From positions 558,001 to 622,000 of the forward strand of contig NZ_FXWG01000003.1 of assembly GCF_900177715.1 (NCBI RefSeq): a DNA stretch of 64,000 nt, written 5' to 3'. Shown one piece after another: positions 45,277 to 54,256 of the stretch (the stretch's first letter is position 1; every line of letters begins with the position of its first letter). Made by a program: the position numbers and the translations under genes. Under the pieces are notes generated by a model. That model saw only the letters and a program-made list of their open reading frames with translations, was not told where the DNA came from and did no database searches. This DNA is from Altererythrobacter xiamenensis (GTDB taxonomy: Bacteria; Pseudomonadota; Alphaproteobacteria; Sphingomonadales; Sphingomonadaceae).

Positions 45277-47142
45277 ATGGCCGGTCTCCTCCTCCTTGCG
45301 TTCGTGCTGCTGGTCGCAATGGTCGTCGCAGTGCCGCTTGCCTCCCGTTTCGGTCTGGGATCGGTCCTGGGATACCTCCTCGCGGGAACCGCGCTGTCGC
45401 CCCTGCTCAGGACGCTTGGCGTCGATGTCGAGGGGCTACAGCGGTTTTCCGAGTTCGGCGTCGTGATGATGCTGTTCCTAATCGGGCTGGAGCTCGAACC
45501 CAAGAAGCTGTGGCAGATGCGCAAGCGGCTGGTCGGTTTGGGCGGCGGGCAGGTGCTTGTCACGACGCTGCTCTTTGCCGCTATTGCGTACTTTACCGAG
45601 TACAACTGGAAAACGGCGATCGCCATCGGGATGGTGCTGGCGCTGTCCTCGACCGCGATCGTCCTTCAGACCTTGCAGGAAAAAGGCTGGATGCGGACCG
45701 AGGGCGGAGAATCCGCGTTTTCGGTCCTGCTGGTTCAGGACATCGCGATCATCCCGATGCTCGCGCTTCTCCCGCTGCTCGCCATGCCGGAGCTGGCTTC
45801 CGCGGCTGGATCGGCGGGGGAGGGGCACGATGGCGGCCATGGCGGCCTCAACCTCGTTGAAGGCTATCCCGCCTGGATACAGGCGATCGTCACGCTTGCG
45901 GCAGTGGGGCTGATCGTTCTGGCGGGTACCTATCTTACGCATCCGGTCTTCCGGCACATCGCGGGTGCGAAGCTGCGGGAGTTGTTTACCGCCGCCGCGC
46001 TGATGTTCGTTATCGGTATCGCCTTGCTGATGCAGTTCGTCGGACTTTCACCGGCGCTGGGCACCTTCGTTGCGGGTGTGGTCCTCGCCAACAGCGAATA
46101 TCGCCACGAGTTCGAAGCCGATATTGCGCCGTTCAAGGGCATCCTGCTTGGCCTGTTTTTCATCACCGTCGGCGCGGGTATAGATTTCGGTTTGGCGCAA
46201 GAGCAATTCGGCGAAGTCCTGTTCTGGACCGCAATCGTCATCGTCAGCAAAATCGCGATCCTATTCATCCTGGGCAGGATGTTCGACGTGCAGGGCGAAG
46301 ATCGCTGGCTGTTCGCGCTTTCCCTCGCTCAGGCGGGCGAGTTCGGTTTCGTTCTGGTTGCGGCAGCGGTCGGCGCGTCAGTTTTCGGACGTGAATTGGC
46401 CGACTTGCTGCTGCTTGTCATTGCCTTTTCAATGTTGATCACGCCCCTGCTCTTCATCATTCACGAGAAGCTCGTGAGACCGCGTTACGAAGGCGCGCAA
46501 CGGCGCAAGGCAGATGCAATCGAGGAAAAGAACGACATCATCCTGGCCGGCCGCGGGCGCGTCGGCGGGATCATCGACCGGATGCTCACGGCGGCCGGAT
46601 ACAACGCGACAGTGATCGACTACGACAGCCGCCAGATCGAGATCGTCCAGAAATTCGGCATGCAATCCTATTTCGGTGATGCCACGAGGCCGGACCTTCT
46701 GGAATCTGCGGGAATTGCCGAGGCCCGTTTGTTGATCGTGGCGCTGGACGACAAGGACCAGATCGACAAGCTCGTACGATATGCGCGCAAGAACTTTCCC
46801 GACCTGCATTTGATCGCGCGCGCCATCGACCGTGATCATGTCTATAAACTATGGTCGTTGGGCTGCCGCGATATCATTCGCGAGACCTACGACGCTTCAC
46901 TCAGAATGGGTCGGTCTGCCTATGTGGCGCTGGGTCATGAGCCCAGCGAAGCGCAGGAAATGACCGATACCTGGGAGGAAACCGACCGCAAATCGATGCG
47001 CGAAGTTGCCGAGCTCTATGTCGAGGATCTGCCCGCCTGGGAGAATGAGGAATTGATGGAGCGGATCCGCGAGTTGCGCAAGGAATGGGATCCGAAACTT
47101 CGGGCGCAAATGGAAGAGATTATCGGTCGCGAGAGCAGCTGA
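45277..47142 (+). CDS. CPA2-type monovalent cation:proton antiporter (KefB/KefC-like)
   Basis: 621 residues. About twelve membrane helices in the first ~400 residues, including GVVMMLFLIGLELEP, ALSSTAIVLQTL and a loop GEGHDGGHGG rich in His. A TrkA-N/RCK nucleotide domain follows (DIILAGRGRVGGIIDRMLTAAG, DYDSRQIEIVQKFG, YFGDATRPDLLESAG). The C-terminal tail is acidic and helical. Exports K+ (or Na+) against protons, possibly glutathione-gated as in Kef; GshB is present in the window. Confidence 0.9.
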   Translation: MAGLLLLAFVLLVAMVVAVPLASRFGLGSVLGYLLAGTALSPLLRTLGVDVEGLQRFSEFGVVMMLFLIGLELEPKKLWQMRKRLVGLGGGQVLVTTLLFAAIAYFTEYNWKTAIAIGMVLALSSTAIVLQTLQEKGWMRTEGGESAFSVLLVQDIAIIPMLALLPLLAMPELASAAGSAGEGHDGGHGGLNLVEGYPAWIQAIVTLAAVGLIVLAGTYLTHPVFRHIAGAKLRELFTAAALMFVIGIALLMQFVGLSPALGTFVAGVVLANSEYRHEFEADIAPFKGILLGLFFITVGAGIDFGLAQEQFGEVLFWTAIVIVSKIAILFILGRMFDVQGEDRWLFALSLAQAGEFGFVLVAAAVGASVFGRELADLLLLVIAFSMLITPLLFIIHEKLVRPRYEGAQRRKADAIEEKNDIILAGRGRVGGIIDRMLTAAGYNATVIDYDSRQIEIVQKFGMQSYFGDATRPDLLESAGIAEARLLIVALDDKDQIDKLVRYARKNFPDLHLIARAIDRDHVYKLWSLGCRDIIRETYDASLRMGRSAYVALGHEPSEAQEMTDTWEETDRKSMREVAELYVEDLPAWENEELMERIRELRKEWDPKLRAQMEEIIGRESS

Positions 47143-47167
47143 CGTATTCGCGGAAGGTCTTGCGGTT

Positions 47168-48199
47168 TCAGGCGACCTTGCGCTGTTCGGTCACTTCTAC
47201 GGATTTCCGGAGACATTCCGAAGCCGTCTGCGGATATCCGAAGTGGAAGCCCTGAAACAGGGTAGAGCCAAGCTCTGCAAGCACGCTAGCCTGCTCTTCA
47301 TATTCCATGCCCTCTGCAACGACATCGATCTTGAGCGATCGCGCGAGCGACACGATCGCAGTCACGATTGCCTTGCTCTTGATCGAACCAGCTGCAGCCG
47401 ACTGGACGAAGTCACGATCGATCTTGATCATCGCGAAGTACATCCGCTCGATGTAATTGAGCGAGGAATAGCCGCGCCCGAAATCATCGAGGGCAAGCGA
47501 TACCCCAAGCTCATGCAGGCTCATGAGGAGAGCTTCCAACTGCTCGTCCATTTCGAGCACGATCGACTCCGTCAATTCGAGCACGAGACGGTCGGCTGCC
47601 AGACCACTCGACGCCAGAGCCTCGACGACGGTAGCGAGGAACTCTCCTTGCGATAGTTGCAGGCTCGAGACATTGACCGTGAGCTTGATATCTTCGGGCC
47701 ATTGCGCGGCATCGCTACAGGCCTTGCGCAGGATCCACGCACCCAGTTGTTCGATCAGCAGCGACTCTTCCGCGATTGGAATGAATACGCTCGGCGGTAC
47801 CAGTCCGCGCTCGGGATGCTCCCAGCGCATCAGCGCTTCATAACAGGCGACTGACTGACCATCCGGTCGCACGATGGGCTGGTAGGAGATGGACATCTGG
47901 CCATTTTCCAGGGCGTTCGCCAAATCGCCGCGGAGGTTGGAGCGTTCTTCCAGCTTTGAGCGCATGGCTTCCCGGTAAACCGCATGCGTGCCGCGCCCCC
48001 GGTTCTTGGCTTCGTAGAGCGCGAGATCGGCGTTGGTCATGAGCGCGCTGGTGCTCGTCCCATCACCTGTGACTGCGGCAATCCCAACCGATGCGCCCAC
48101 ATTCATCTCGTGATTGTCGATGAAGTAGGACTCGCTGACCTTGTCGATAAGGCTGGTTGCGATTTCGCGAGCCATTTCAAGTATCGTTGGTGACGCCAA
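47168..48199 (-). CDS. EAL-domain c-di-GMP phosphodiesterase with a truncated GGDEF domain
   Basis: About 343 residues from TTG 48199, which has GGAGGG six bases upstream; ATG 48175 is an alternative. The first ~80 residues (ASVGIAAVTGDG, NADLALYEAKNRGRG) are only the last third of a GGDEF domain; the GG(D/E)EF signature itself is absent. The EAL domain is complete: YEALMRWEHP, LTVNVSSLQLS, LELTES, LALDDFGRGYSSLNYI, IKIDRDFV, DVVAEGMEYEEQ and QGFHFGYP. It probably hydrolyses c-di-GMP and cannot make it. No signal or membrane segment is visible. Sits next to tRNA-Ser. Confidence 0.82.
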   Translation of the reverse strand: MASPTILEMAREIATSLIDKVSESYFIDNHEMNVGASVGIAAVTGDGTSTSALMTNADLALYEAKNRGRGTHAVYREAMRSKLEERSNLRGDLANALENGQMSISYQPIVRPDGQSVACYEALMRWEHPERGLVPPSVFIPIAEESLLIEQLGAWILRKACSDAAQWPEDIKLTVNVSSLQLSQGEFLATVVEALASSGLAADRLVLELTESIVLEMDEQLEALLMSLHELGVSLALDDFGRGYSSLNYIERMYFAMIKIDRDFVQSAAAGSIKSKAIVTAIVSLARSLKIDVVAEGMEYEEQASVLAELGSTLFQGFHFGYPQTASECLRKSVEVTEQRKVA

Positions 48200-48505
48200 A
48201 AACGCCCTCCAGATGAGCCTCACATACGCACGAGCAATCGCCGTTCGGTTGATCCGATTGGTTAAGATATTAGGAATTGCGGGATCAGTAGAAAAAGCAC
48301 CGATATCCGGCCATTCGAAGAGAAACAGCGCAGGAGACCGGTAGGGGAGGTAAAGTTTCGGTAAACGGCCCACACCCGAGCTGGCTCGGAAAAAAATAAC
48401 TTTTGGGCAGGATTTACATCTTCGACCGTCAGCAAGGCCGCACGACAGCTTGATTCGTCGCGCTTCCGTTCAACTACCGGGTTTGCTGCGGTTTTCGGAT
48501 ATACG
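48200..48505. other. 306-bp non-coding stretch between the EAL gene and tRNA-Ser
   Basis: No convincing gene in either strand; the open frames here lack homology and include an upstream extension of the EAL frame. It holds an A7/T7 run at about 48390, a small inverted repeat CCGAGctggCTCGG (48377-48390) and two GGTAAA direct repeats (48350-48366). It should contain the EAL promoter and the tRNA 3' trailer. I see no GGDEF fragment in any frame. Confidence 0.6.
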
Positions 48506-48595
48506 TGGCGGACAGGGTGGGATTCGAACCCACGAAGGGCTTGCACCCTTGCCGGTTTTCAAGACCGGTGCATTCAACCGCTCTGCCACCTGTCC
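48506..48595 (-). tRNA. tRNA-Ser (UGA anticodon), CCA encoded
   Basis: A class II tRNA of 87 nt plus an encoded CCA at 48506-48508. Acceptor stem GGACAGG / CCTGTCC, discriminator G at 48509, anticodon loop CTTGAAA with anticodon TGA at 48559-48561, a long variable arm (CAAGGGTGCAAGCCCTT) and T-loop TTCGAAT. All are typical of tRNA-Ser. Confidence 0.95.
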
Positions 48596-48663
48596 GCTCG
48601 TCGCGCTCGCTAGCGCGGGAAGGCGCTATTGTCACCAGCCCAAACGGCCCTACAAATCGAAAA

Positions 48664-49581
48664 ATGGGTAAGGGGACACATGAATACGCGGCCGATCCGC
48701 GTAACGAGACCATTCTGATCAACGTCAATGGCGAGCTGGTGCCACGCGCCGAGGCAGTCGTGTCGGTCTTCGATAGCGGCTTCATGCTGGGGGACGGCGT
48801 ATGGGAAGGGCTGCGGCTTCACAGGGGCAAAGTTGCCTTCCTGGATGCCCATCTCGACCGGCTTTACGAAGGCGCCAAGACGATCGCGATGGACATAGGG
48901 CTTACCCGCGAAGAATTGAGGGCGCGGCTCGACGAAACGGTCGACGCCAATGGAATGCGCGGCGAAGAGGGCGTTCATATCCGTCTGATGGTGACGCGCG
49001 GAATCCGCTCGACCCCCTACCAGGATCCGCGAGTGGTTATCTCGCCTGCGACGATCGTCATGATCCCGGAGTACAAGGCACCGCTGCCCTCGGTCATCGA
49101 GGACGGAGTCCGGCTGTTTACGGTTCATGTACGTCGCGGTGACCCTGCGGTACAAGACCAGAAACTTAATTCCCATAGTAAGCTCAACTGCATAACGGCC
49201 TGTATTCAGGCAATTAATGCGGGCGCAGACGAAGCGTTGATGCTCGATCCGCAAGGGTTTGTGGCGACCTGCAATTCGACCCATTTTTTCATCGTGAGAA
49301 AAGGGGAAGTGTGGACCTCCAGCGGGGATTACTGCCTCGGCGGCATCACGCGCGCCAATGTCATCCGTGTCTGCCGCGAGGAGGGCATACCAGTGTTCGA
49401 AAAGAACTTCTCGCTCACCGATGTCTACGGCGCGGATGAGGCCTTCGTGACGGGCACTTTCGCAGGTGTCGTGCCGGCAACCGAAGTCGACGGCCGGAAG
49501 TTAACCGAGGGCAGGGGGCCGATGGTCGAGCGCTTGCAGGGGCTCTACAAGGCCCTGATGGACCGGGACGTCGCAGCGTGA
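48664..49581 (+). CDS. Class IV aminotransferase (branched-chain / D-amino acid type)
   Basis: 305 residues from ATG 48664; the longer frame reading through the tRNA gene is spurious. PLP-fold type IV features: SVFDSGFMLGDGVWEGLRL, VTRGIR, a PLP lysine in KLNSHSKLNCI (which resembles the D-amino-acid/BCAT family rather than plain IlvE), EALMLDPQGFVATCNSTHFF and GGITRANVI. Probably transaminates branched-chain or D-amino acids. Coupled to the next gene by a GTGA overlap. Confidence 0.87.
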   Translation: MGKGTHEYAADPRNETILINVNGELVPRAEAVVSVFDSGFMLGDGVWEGLRLHRGKVAFLDAHLDRLYEGAKTIAMDIGLTREELRARLDETVDANGMRGEEGVHIRLMVTRGIRSTPYQDPRVVISPATIVMIPEYKAPLPSVIEDGVRLFTVHVRRGDPAVQDQKLNSHSKLNCITACIQAINAGADEALMLDPQGFVATCNSTHFFIVRKGEVWTSSGDYCLGGITRANVIRVCREEGIPVFEKNFSLTDVYGADEAFVTGTFAGVVPATEVDGRKLTEGRGPMVERLQGLYKALMDRDVAA

Positions 49582-50312
49582 GCGAAGCTATCCGGATTGC
49601 GATGTGGTCGGGGCCGCGCAACATCTCGACCGCGATGATGCGCAGTTTCGGCGCGCGACAGGACTGCGCGGTGTCGGACGAACCCTTTTATGGTGCATTC
49701 CTGAAGGCGAGCGGCGAAGCGCACCCGATGGCGGCAGAGACGATCGCCGACATGGATTGCGACTGGCATAGCGTGACGAAGACGCAATCGGGCCCTGTGC
49801 CGGGCGGTAAGCCGGTATGGTATCAGAAGCACATGCCTCACCATATGACCGGGCCGGTCAGCATTTCCGACTTCCCCGATCATCGGCACGCCTTCCTGAT
49901 CCGTGCGCCCGAGCGTGTCGTCGCAAGCTATCGCGCAAAGAACGAGCTGCGAGAGCCCGAGATGCTCGGCTTTGCCAGGCTGCGCAGCTATTTCGAGGCG
50001 GAGCGCGAACGTTCCGGACGTACCCCACCGGTGGTCGATTCAGATGATATCTTGCGCGATCCTGCAGGTGTCTTGTCGAAACTGTGCGAGGCTCTGGGCA
50101 TTCGATGGGATCCGGCCATGCTCGCATGGGAAAAGGGGCCTCACCCGGAAGACGGCATCTGGGGTGTGCACTGGTACGACAAGGTGAACGCTTCCACCGG
50201 ATTTGGCGATCCGCCCGGTCCCTTACCCGAACTCGACGGCGTTTATCGCGACGTCGCGGAGGCATGCCGGTCCGATTACGAGGCGCTCAAGGCGCATGCG
50301 ATCAGGAACTAG
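49578..50312 (+). CDS. Sulfotransferase-like P-loop protein
   Basis: 244 residues, starting at GTG 49578 in a GTGA overlap with the aminotransferase. The N-terminus IAMWSGPRNISTAMMRSFGAR resembles a PAPS-binding P-loop; HAFLIRAPERVVASYRAK is the matching 3'-phosphate region. The remainder (DDILRDPAGVLSKLCEALGI) also follows the sulfotransferase fold. It is fused to or beside class IV aminotransferases in other bacteria. The acceptor is unknown. Confidence 0.72.
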   Translation: MSEAIRIAMWSGPRNISTAMMRSFGARQDCAVSDEPFYGAFLKASGEAHPMAAETIADMDCDWHSVTKTQSGPVPGGKPVWYQKHMPHHMTGPVSISDFPDHRHAFLIRAPERVVASYRAKNELREPEMLGFARLRSYFEAERERSGRTPPVVDSDDILRDPAGVLSKLCEALGIRWDPAMLAWEKGPHPEDGIWGVHWYDKVNASTGFGDPPGPLPELDGVYRDVAEACRSDYEALKAHAIRN

Positions 50313-50383
50313 GTTGGCAAAAGAGGCATTTAATCGAAAAATCGCCAATCCAGTCATTGGAGTTTCATCCACGAGATGACACA

Positions 50384-51418
50384 ATGCTTGCCATGACCTT
50401 GAAACGCCTTGCTCTTTCGCTTGCCGGTTTCGCCAGCGCAATCTCCGCCGCACCTGTCGCAGCGCAGGGGCAGGACATGTCCTTCGACGCCTATATGCAG
50501 CTGCTGATCGCGCGCGCTCGGGCAGAGGGTGTCAGCGAGACGACTATTCTCAGGATGACGAGCGATCTCACGCCGAATTATCGCGTCATCGAGCTGGACC
50601 GCGGCCAACCCGGCACACCCACGCAATCGGGTTATCCGCCGCTCGATAATTACATCTCGCGTCACGTCGACACTGCCCGGATCAGTGGTGGGCGCAGCGT
50701 CTATCGCGGCGAGCGTTCGACGCTTTCCCGCATCGAGAATGAATACGGCGTACCGGCTGAAATCATCGTTGCCATCTTCGGACACGAAACAGCTTATGGG
50801 CGAGTGAAGGGCGGGTTCGACCTCTCGCGCTCTCTTGCAACCCTTGCATGGGAAGGCCGCCGCCGGGAGCTTTTCTCCAGCGAATTCGTCAATCTGCTCA
50901 AGGTTGCTGACAAAGGCTATCCGCGCTCGATGCTGGTTGGCAGTTGGGCTGGCGCGTTCGGCAATCCGCAATTCCTGCCGAGCGTCTATCTGCGCCTCGC
51001 AAAGGACGGCGATGGTGACGGGCGCGCCAATATCTTCTCCAATAGCGCCGACACATTCGCGTCCATCGCCAACTATTTCCGCGACGCGGGTTGGCGTTCC
51101 GGGCAACCTTGGGGAGTACGGGCCTATGTACCCGCCGGTTTCGATGTCGATCGGTACAAGACGAAACTGAATGCGCAAGTCTGCCCGCGCGTCCACGAAC
51201 GCCATAGCCAGTGGAAAACTGTGCGCGAGTGGCGTGAACTCGGGATTCAACCTCAGCGGCAGCTGGGCGACGACGTGATGGCAAGCCTGTTCCAGCCCGA
51301 TGGGCCTGGCACTCCTGCCTGGCTGTTAACCGCAAATTATCGGGTCATCCTCGAATATAACTGCTCGAATTACTACGCGATGAGTGTGGGATTGCTTGCA
51401 GATGAGATTGCCCAATGA
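50384..51418 (+). CDS. Lytic murein transglycosylase (MltB-like, SLT_2)
   Basis: 344 residues from ATG 50384. Signal peptide LALSLAGFASAISAAPVAAQ. The catalytic Glu135 is in IFGHETAYGR, followed by SLATLAWEGRRRELFSSE, GSWAGAFGNPQFLPSVYLRLAKDGDGDG and PWGVRAYVP. Cleaves the MurNAc-GlcNAc bond to anhydro products in the periplasm. The longer frame to 50084 overlaps the previous gene and is rejected. Overlaps the next gene's start by 17 bp. Confidence 0.92.
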   Translation: MLAMTLKRLALSLAGFASAISAAPVAAQGQDMSFDAYMQLLIARARAEGVSETTILRMTSDLTPNYRVIELDRGQPGTPTQSGYPPLDNYISRHVDTARISGGRSVYRGERSTLSRIENEYGVPAEIIVAIFGHETAYGRVKGGFDLSRSLATLAWEGRRRELFSSEFVNLLKVADKGYPRSMLVGSWAGAFGNPQFLPSVYLRLAKDGDGDGRANIFSNSADTFASIANYFRDAGWRSGQPWGVRAYVPAGFDVDRYKTKLNAQVCPRVHERHSQWKTVREWRELGIQPQRQLGDDVMASLFQPDGPGTPAWLLTANYRVILEYNCSNYYAMSVGLLADEIAQ

Positions 51419-52412
51419 GTTCCTTCCACGCCTGTTTGCGCTCGCGCTGACAGCACCTCTCGCCGCCTGCGGCGTGCTGGGCGGGGGTGAGCGACCAAAT
51501 TCCGCTATTTCCGTGAATGAGAACAATGCTGAGGGCCTGGCATCGACGGGTCCGGAAGCCGACTACCCCGTAGTGATCGGCGATCCCTTTACCGTTGACG
51601 GCGTGGAATATGTCCCCGCAGACAGCTGGAACTATGATGAGGTCGGCTATGCCGTGCTTGATGCTGGCAGTGGCGGGATTACCGCCGCTCACCGCACGCT
51701 GCCCCTGCCGAGCTATGTCGAGGTCACGGCGCTGGACTCGGGCAAGACCGCTCTGGTCCGCGTGGAGAGACGGGGCCCGATGTCAGGTCCGAGCCTCATG
51801 GCCCTTTCGCCCGATGCGCTTGTCCAGATCGGTGCGAAAGATGGTGACGCAGTCCGGGTGCGCCGGGTCAATCCGCCCGAGGTCGAGCGCGCCGCACTGC
51901 GCGCCGGCGAACGCGCGCCAGACCGGCTCGAAACACCGCAATCCCTGCTGGTCGTTCTGAAGCGCAAGTTGCCGGAAAGCGGGTCAGCCAGCCTCGCGCT
52001 GTCGAAGAAGCCTGTTCCAGCGCCGGCGGAGCCGGGTGTGAGTGACGCGGCGGAGGATGCGCCAGAGGCTGCTCCCGCCATCGCCGGCGCACTGCCGATT
52101 GATGCAGAGGTGGGCAAATCGGCTTTGGTGGCGGCGCCCACTGTGAATGAGCTTCCGAAACCGGAGCCAGCAAAAGATGCTCCGCCAAGGACAGAGCTCT
52201 CTGCGAAAAAGCTCGTGGTCCAGGCAGCAGCCTTTGCGAGTGAAGCCAATGCCAGGCGGGCAGCTGACGCACTTGGCGGTTTCGTTGTGCCGGGTGGCAA
52301 GTTTTATCGTGTGCAGACAGGGCCCTTTACAACCCGTGGACAGGCCAATGCCGCGCTCGCCAAGGTCAAGGCTGCCGGTTATAGCGATGCACGAGTCGCC
52401 AACGCGGGCTGA
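51402..52412 (+). CDS. RlpA-like SPOR-domain lipoprotein, apparently lacking the catalytic aspartate
   Basis: 336 residues. Lipobox LAAC (Cys23). The middle is an RlpA-type double-psi beta-barrel: TAAHRTLPLPSYVEVTALDSGKTALVRVERRGPMSG. The conserved histidine (TAAHRTLP) is kept, but the NDRGP aspartate is Arg in ERRGP and the G-x-A-S-(W/Y)-Y-G motif is altered. The C-terminus is a SPOR domain (LVVQAAAFASEANARRAADALGG, FYRVQTGPFTTRGQANAALAKVKAAGYSDARV) that binds denuded glycan at the septum. It may be an inactive or altered transglycosylase. Overlaps MltB by 17 bp. Confidence 0.83.
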   Translation: MRLPNEFLPRLFALALTAPLAACGVLGGGERPNSAISVNENNAEGLASTGPEADYPVVIGDPFTVDGVEYVPADSWNYDEVGYAVLDAGSGGITAAHRTLPLPSYVEVTALDSGKTALVRVERRGPMSGPSLMALSPDALVQIGAKDGDAVRVRRVNPPEVERAALRAGERAPDRLETPQSLLVVLKRKLPESGSASLALSKKPVPAPAEPGVSDAAEDAPEAAPAIAGALPIDAEVGKSALVAAPTVNELPKPEPAKDAPPRTELSAKKLVVQAAAFASEANARRAADALGGFVVPGGKFYRVQTGPFTTRGQANAALAKVKAAGYSDARVANAG

Positions 52413-52448
52413 CTGATTGCAGCTCCCCGCGCCTGAGGGAGCTTTCAA

Positions 52449-53624
52449 TTGCGTTTTATCGGAGCATGTCTGGCAGCGGTATTCGCGGCAATTGCTCCTG
52501 CGTCCTTGGCTCAAACGCAGGCTTCGCAGGTTGACGAGGCTGCGCCTGCCCCACCGACGGCCGAGCAGGCGCCCATCGCGCTGCTGGTCGATGCGACGAG
52601 CGGGCAAGTCCTGCACGAACGCAATGCCGACCGGCGTTTTGTACCTGCTTCGATCACCAAGACGATGACCGCCTATGTCGCTTTCGAGCTGCTGGAAGAG
52701 GGCGCGCTCGATCCCCGTCAGACCTTCGCGGTTCGACCTGAAACTTTCCGCGAATGGAGCGGGAAGGGTTCGACCATGTTTCTCCCCGCCGATGCAAGAC
52801 CCACAGTAGCGGAACTGCTGATGGCCATCATGAATATCTCGGCCAATGATGGCTCGATCGTGCTGGCTGAAGGCGCGGCGGGCTCGGTGCCGCAGTGGAC
52901 CGGGATGATGAATGCCAAGGCGCGAGAGCTCGGCATGACAAACAGTCACTTCCACTCACCCAATGGCTGGATGGACGAGGGGAAGACATTCGTCAGCGCC
53001 CGGGACCTGGCGCGGTTGGCGAGGGCGCTGATATTGCGCCACCCCCAGCGCTATCGCACGTTTATCGGTAACGAGGGTTTCAGCTACAACGGGATCGCAC
53101 AACCCAATCACGATCCGTTGATCGGACGGGTCGAAGGGGCCGACGGTATCAAGACCGGCTTCACGAACGAGGCGGGAAATGGCTTCCTCGGCTCGGTCGA
53201 GCGGAACGGTCGACGCCTGATAATGGTAATCGCCGCGGCCGACAGCGCGCGTGTTCGCAACAATGCGGCGCGTGATTATATCGAATGGGGCTTTGGCAAT
53301 TTCAGTCACCGGACGCTCTTTGCTCGCGGCTCGACAGTCGGGACTGCACGCGTCCAGAATGGCGAAGCGCGCCATGTGGACTTGATTCCGCTTGCCCCCA
53401 TTTCTGTGTCTGTTCCGAGAGGATCTGACCCGGAAGTCTCGCTCCGGATCCGTTATGAGGGGCCGCTCAAGGCGCCGATCGCGGAGGGTGACCGGGTGGC
53501 CATGCTAGAGCTGGAGGTCGAAGGAATGCCGACCTCGCAAATCCCGCTTGTGGCGGCAGAGGAAGTCGCCGAGGCGGGGATACTCGACCGGTTCTGGAAC
53601 GGTATCGCGGGCTGGTTTTCATGA
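52449..53624 (+). CDS. D-alanyl-D-alanine carboxypeptidase (DacA/DacC-type PBP)
   Basis: 391 residues from TTG 52449, with GGGAG eight bases upstream. Signal peptide ACLAAVFAAIAPASLAQ. Serine-PBP motifs: Ser68-x-x-Lys71 (PASITKTM), SAN at 132-134 (NISANDGS) and KTG at ~236 (DGIKTGF). The C-terminal ~110 residues form the PBP5-type C-terminal domain. Trims pentapeptide side chains of peptidoglycan. Overlaps tmk by 4 bp (ATGA). Confidence 0.92.
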   Translation: MRFIGACLAAVFAAIAPASLAQTQASQVDEAAPAPPTAEQAPIALLVDATSGQVLHERNADRRFVPASITKTMTAYVAFELLEEGALDPRQTFAVRPETFREWSGKGSTMFLPADARPTVAELLMAIMNISANDGSIVLAEGAAGSVPQWTGMMNAKARELGMTNSHFHSPNGWMDEGKTFVSARDLARLARALILRHPQRYRTFIGNEGFSYNGIAQPNHDPLIGRVEGADGIKTGFTNEAGNGFLGSVERNGRRLIMVIAAADSARVRNNAARDYIEWGFGNFSHRTLFARGSTVGTARVQNGEARHVDLIPLAPISVSVPRGSDPEVSLRIRYEGPLKAPIAEGDRVAMLELEVEGMPTSQIPLVAAEEVAEAGILDRFWNGIAGWFS

Positions 53625-54256
53625 GCCGCGGGAAGTTCATTGCGCTTGAAGGCGGCGAGGGCGCGGGCAAATCGACGCAGGCCCGGCTGCTGGCCGACGC
53701 TCTTGAGGCGCGGGGCATCCCGGTTGTCTCCACGCGCGAGCCGGGCGGAACGCCGGGTGCAGAAGCGATCCGCTCTCTCCTTCTCGATCCTCCGGGGCAG
53801 GGATGGGGCGCCGAGGCTGAGGCGCTGCTCTTCGCTGCGGCCCGATCTGACCACGTGGCGAAGCTGATCCGCCCGGCCCTGGAACGCGGCGACTGGGTGC
53901 TGTCGGACAGGTTTGTCGATTCAAGCCGCGCATATCAGGGCGGGGCAGGTGCTTTAGGTGACGAGGCGATTGTCACTCTGCATGAAATCGGCAGCCAAGG
54001 CTTACGGCCAGACCTCACCCTTTTGATCGAGGCTGATGAAGCCCGAGTTGCCGAACGTTTGGCCGTTCGCGATGGTGACCAGTCCGACGCGATCGGCGGG
54101 CGCGACGGCGATTACCACCGCGCGGTTGCAGCCGCCTTCAGGCGCTATGCGGAAGCCGATCCGCAAGGGTTTGCCGTGATCGATGGTTCAGGCTCGCCGG
54201 AAGAGGTCCACCAACGCATCATGCAGGCGCTAAATCCGCTTTTGGGGTCGGCCTGA
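53621..54256 (+). CDS. tmk: Thymidylate kinase
   Basis: 211 residues. P-loop ALEGGEGAGKSTQARLLADALEARG, DR-type motif LSDRFVDSSRAYQG, and LID RDGDQSDAIGGRDGDYHRAV. Phosphorylates dTMP to dTDP. Starts in an ATGA overlap with the Dac gene and ends overlapping holB (TGATG). Confidence 0.95.
   Translation: MSRGKFIALEGGEGAGKSTQARLLADALEARGIPVVSTREPGGTPGAEAIRSLLLDPPGQGWGAEAEALLFAAARSDHVAKLIRPALERGDWVLSDRFVDSSRAYQGGAGALGDEAIVTLHEIGSQGLRPDLTLLIEADEARVAERLAVRDGDQSDAIGGRDGDYHRAVAAAFRRYAEADPQGFAVIDGSGSPEEVHQRIMQALNPLLGSA

Noticed and set aside
48377..48400. Possible terminator near the A7/T7 run
   Set aside because: The small hairpin is followed by A on the plus strand; on the minus strand the T run precedes it, so it is in the wrong order for either direction.
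48505..48663. Extension of the aminotransferase frame across the tRNA
   Set aside because: It lies over tRNA-Ser and has no homology to aminotransferases.
50084..50383. 100-codon N-terminal extension of the MltB-like protein
   Set aside because: It overlaps the sulfotransferase-like gene in another frame, and a signal peptide begins right after ATG 50384.
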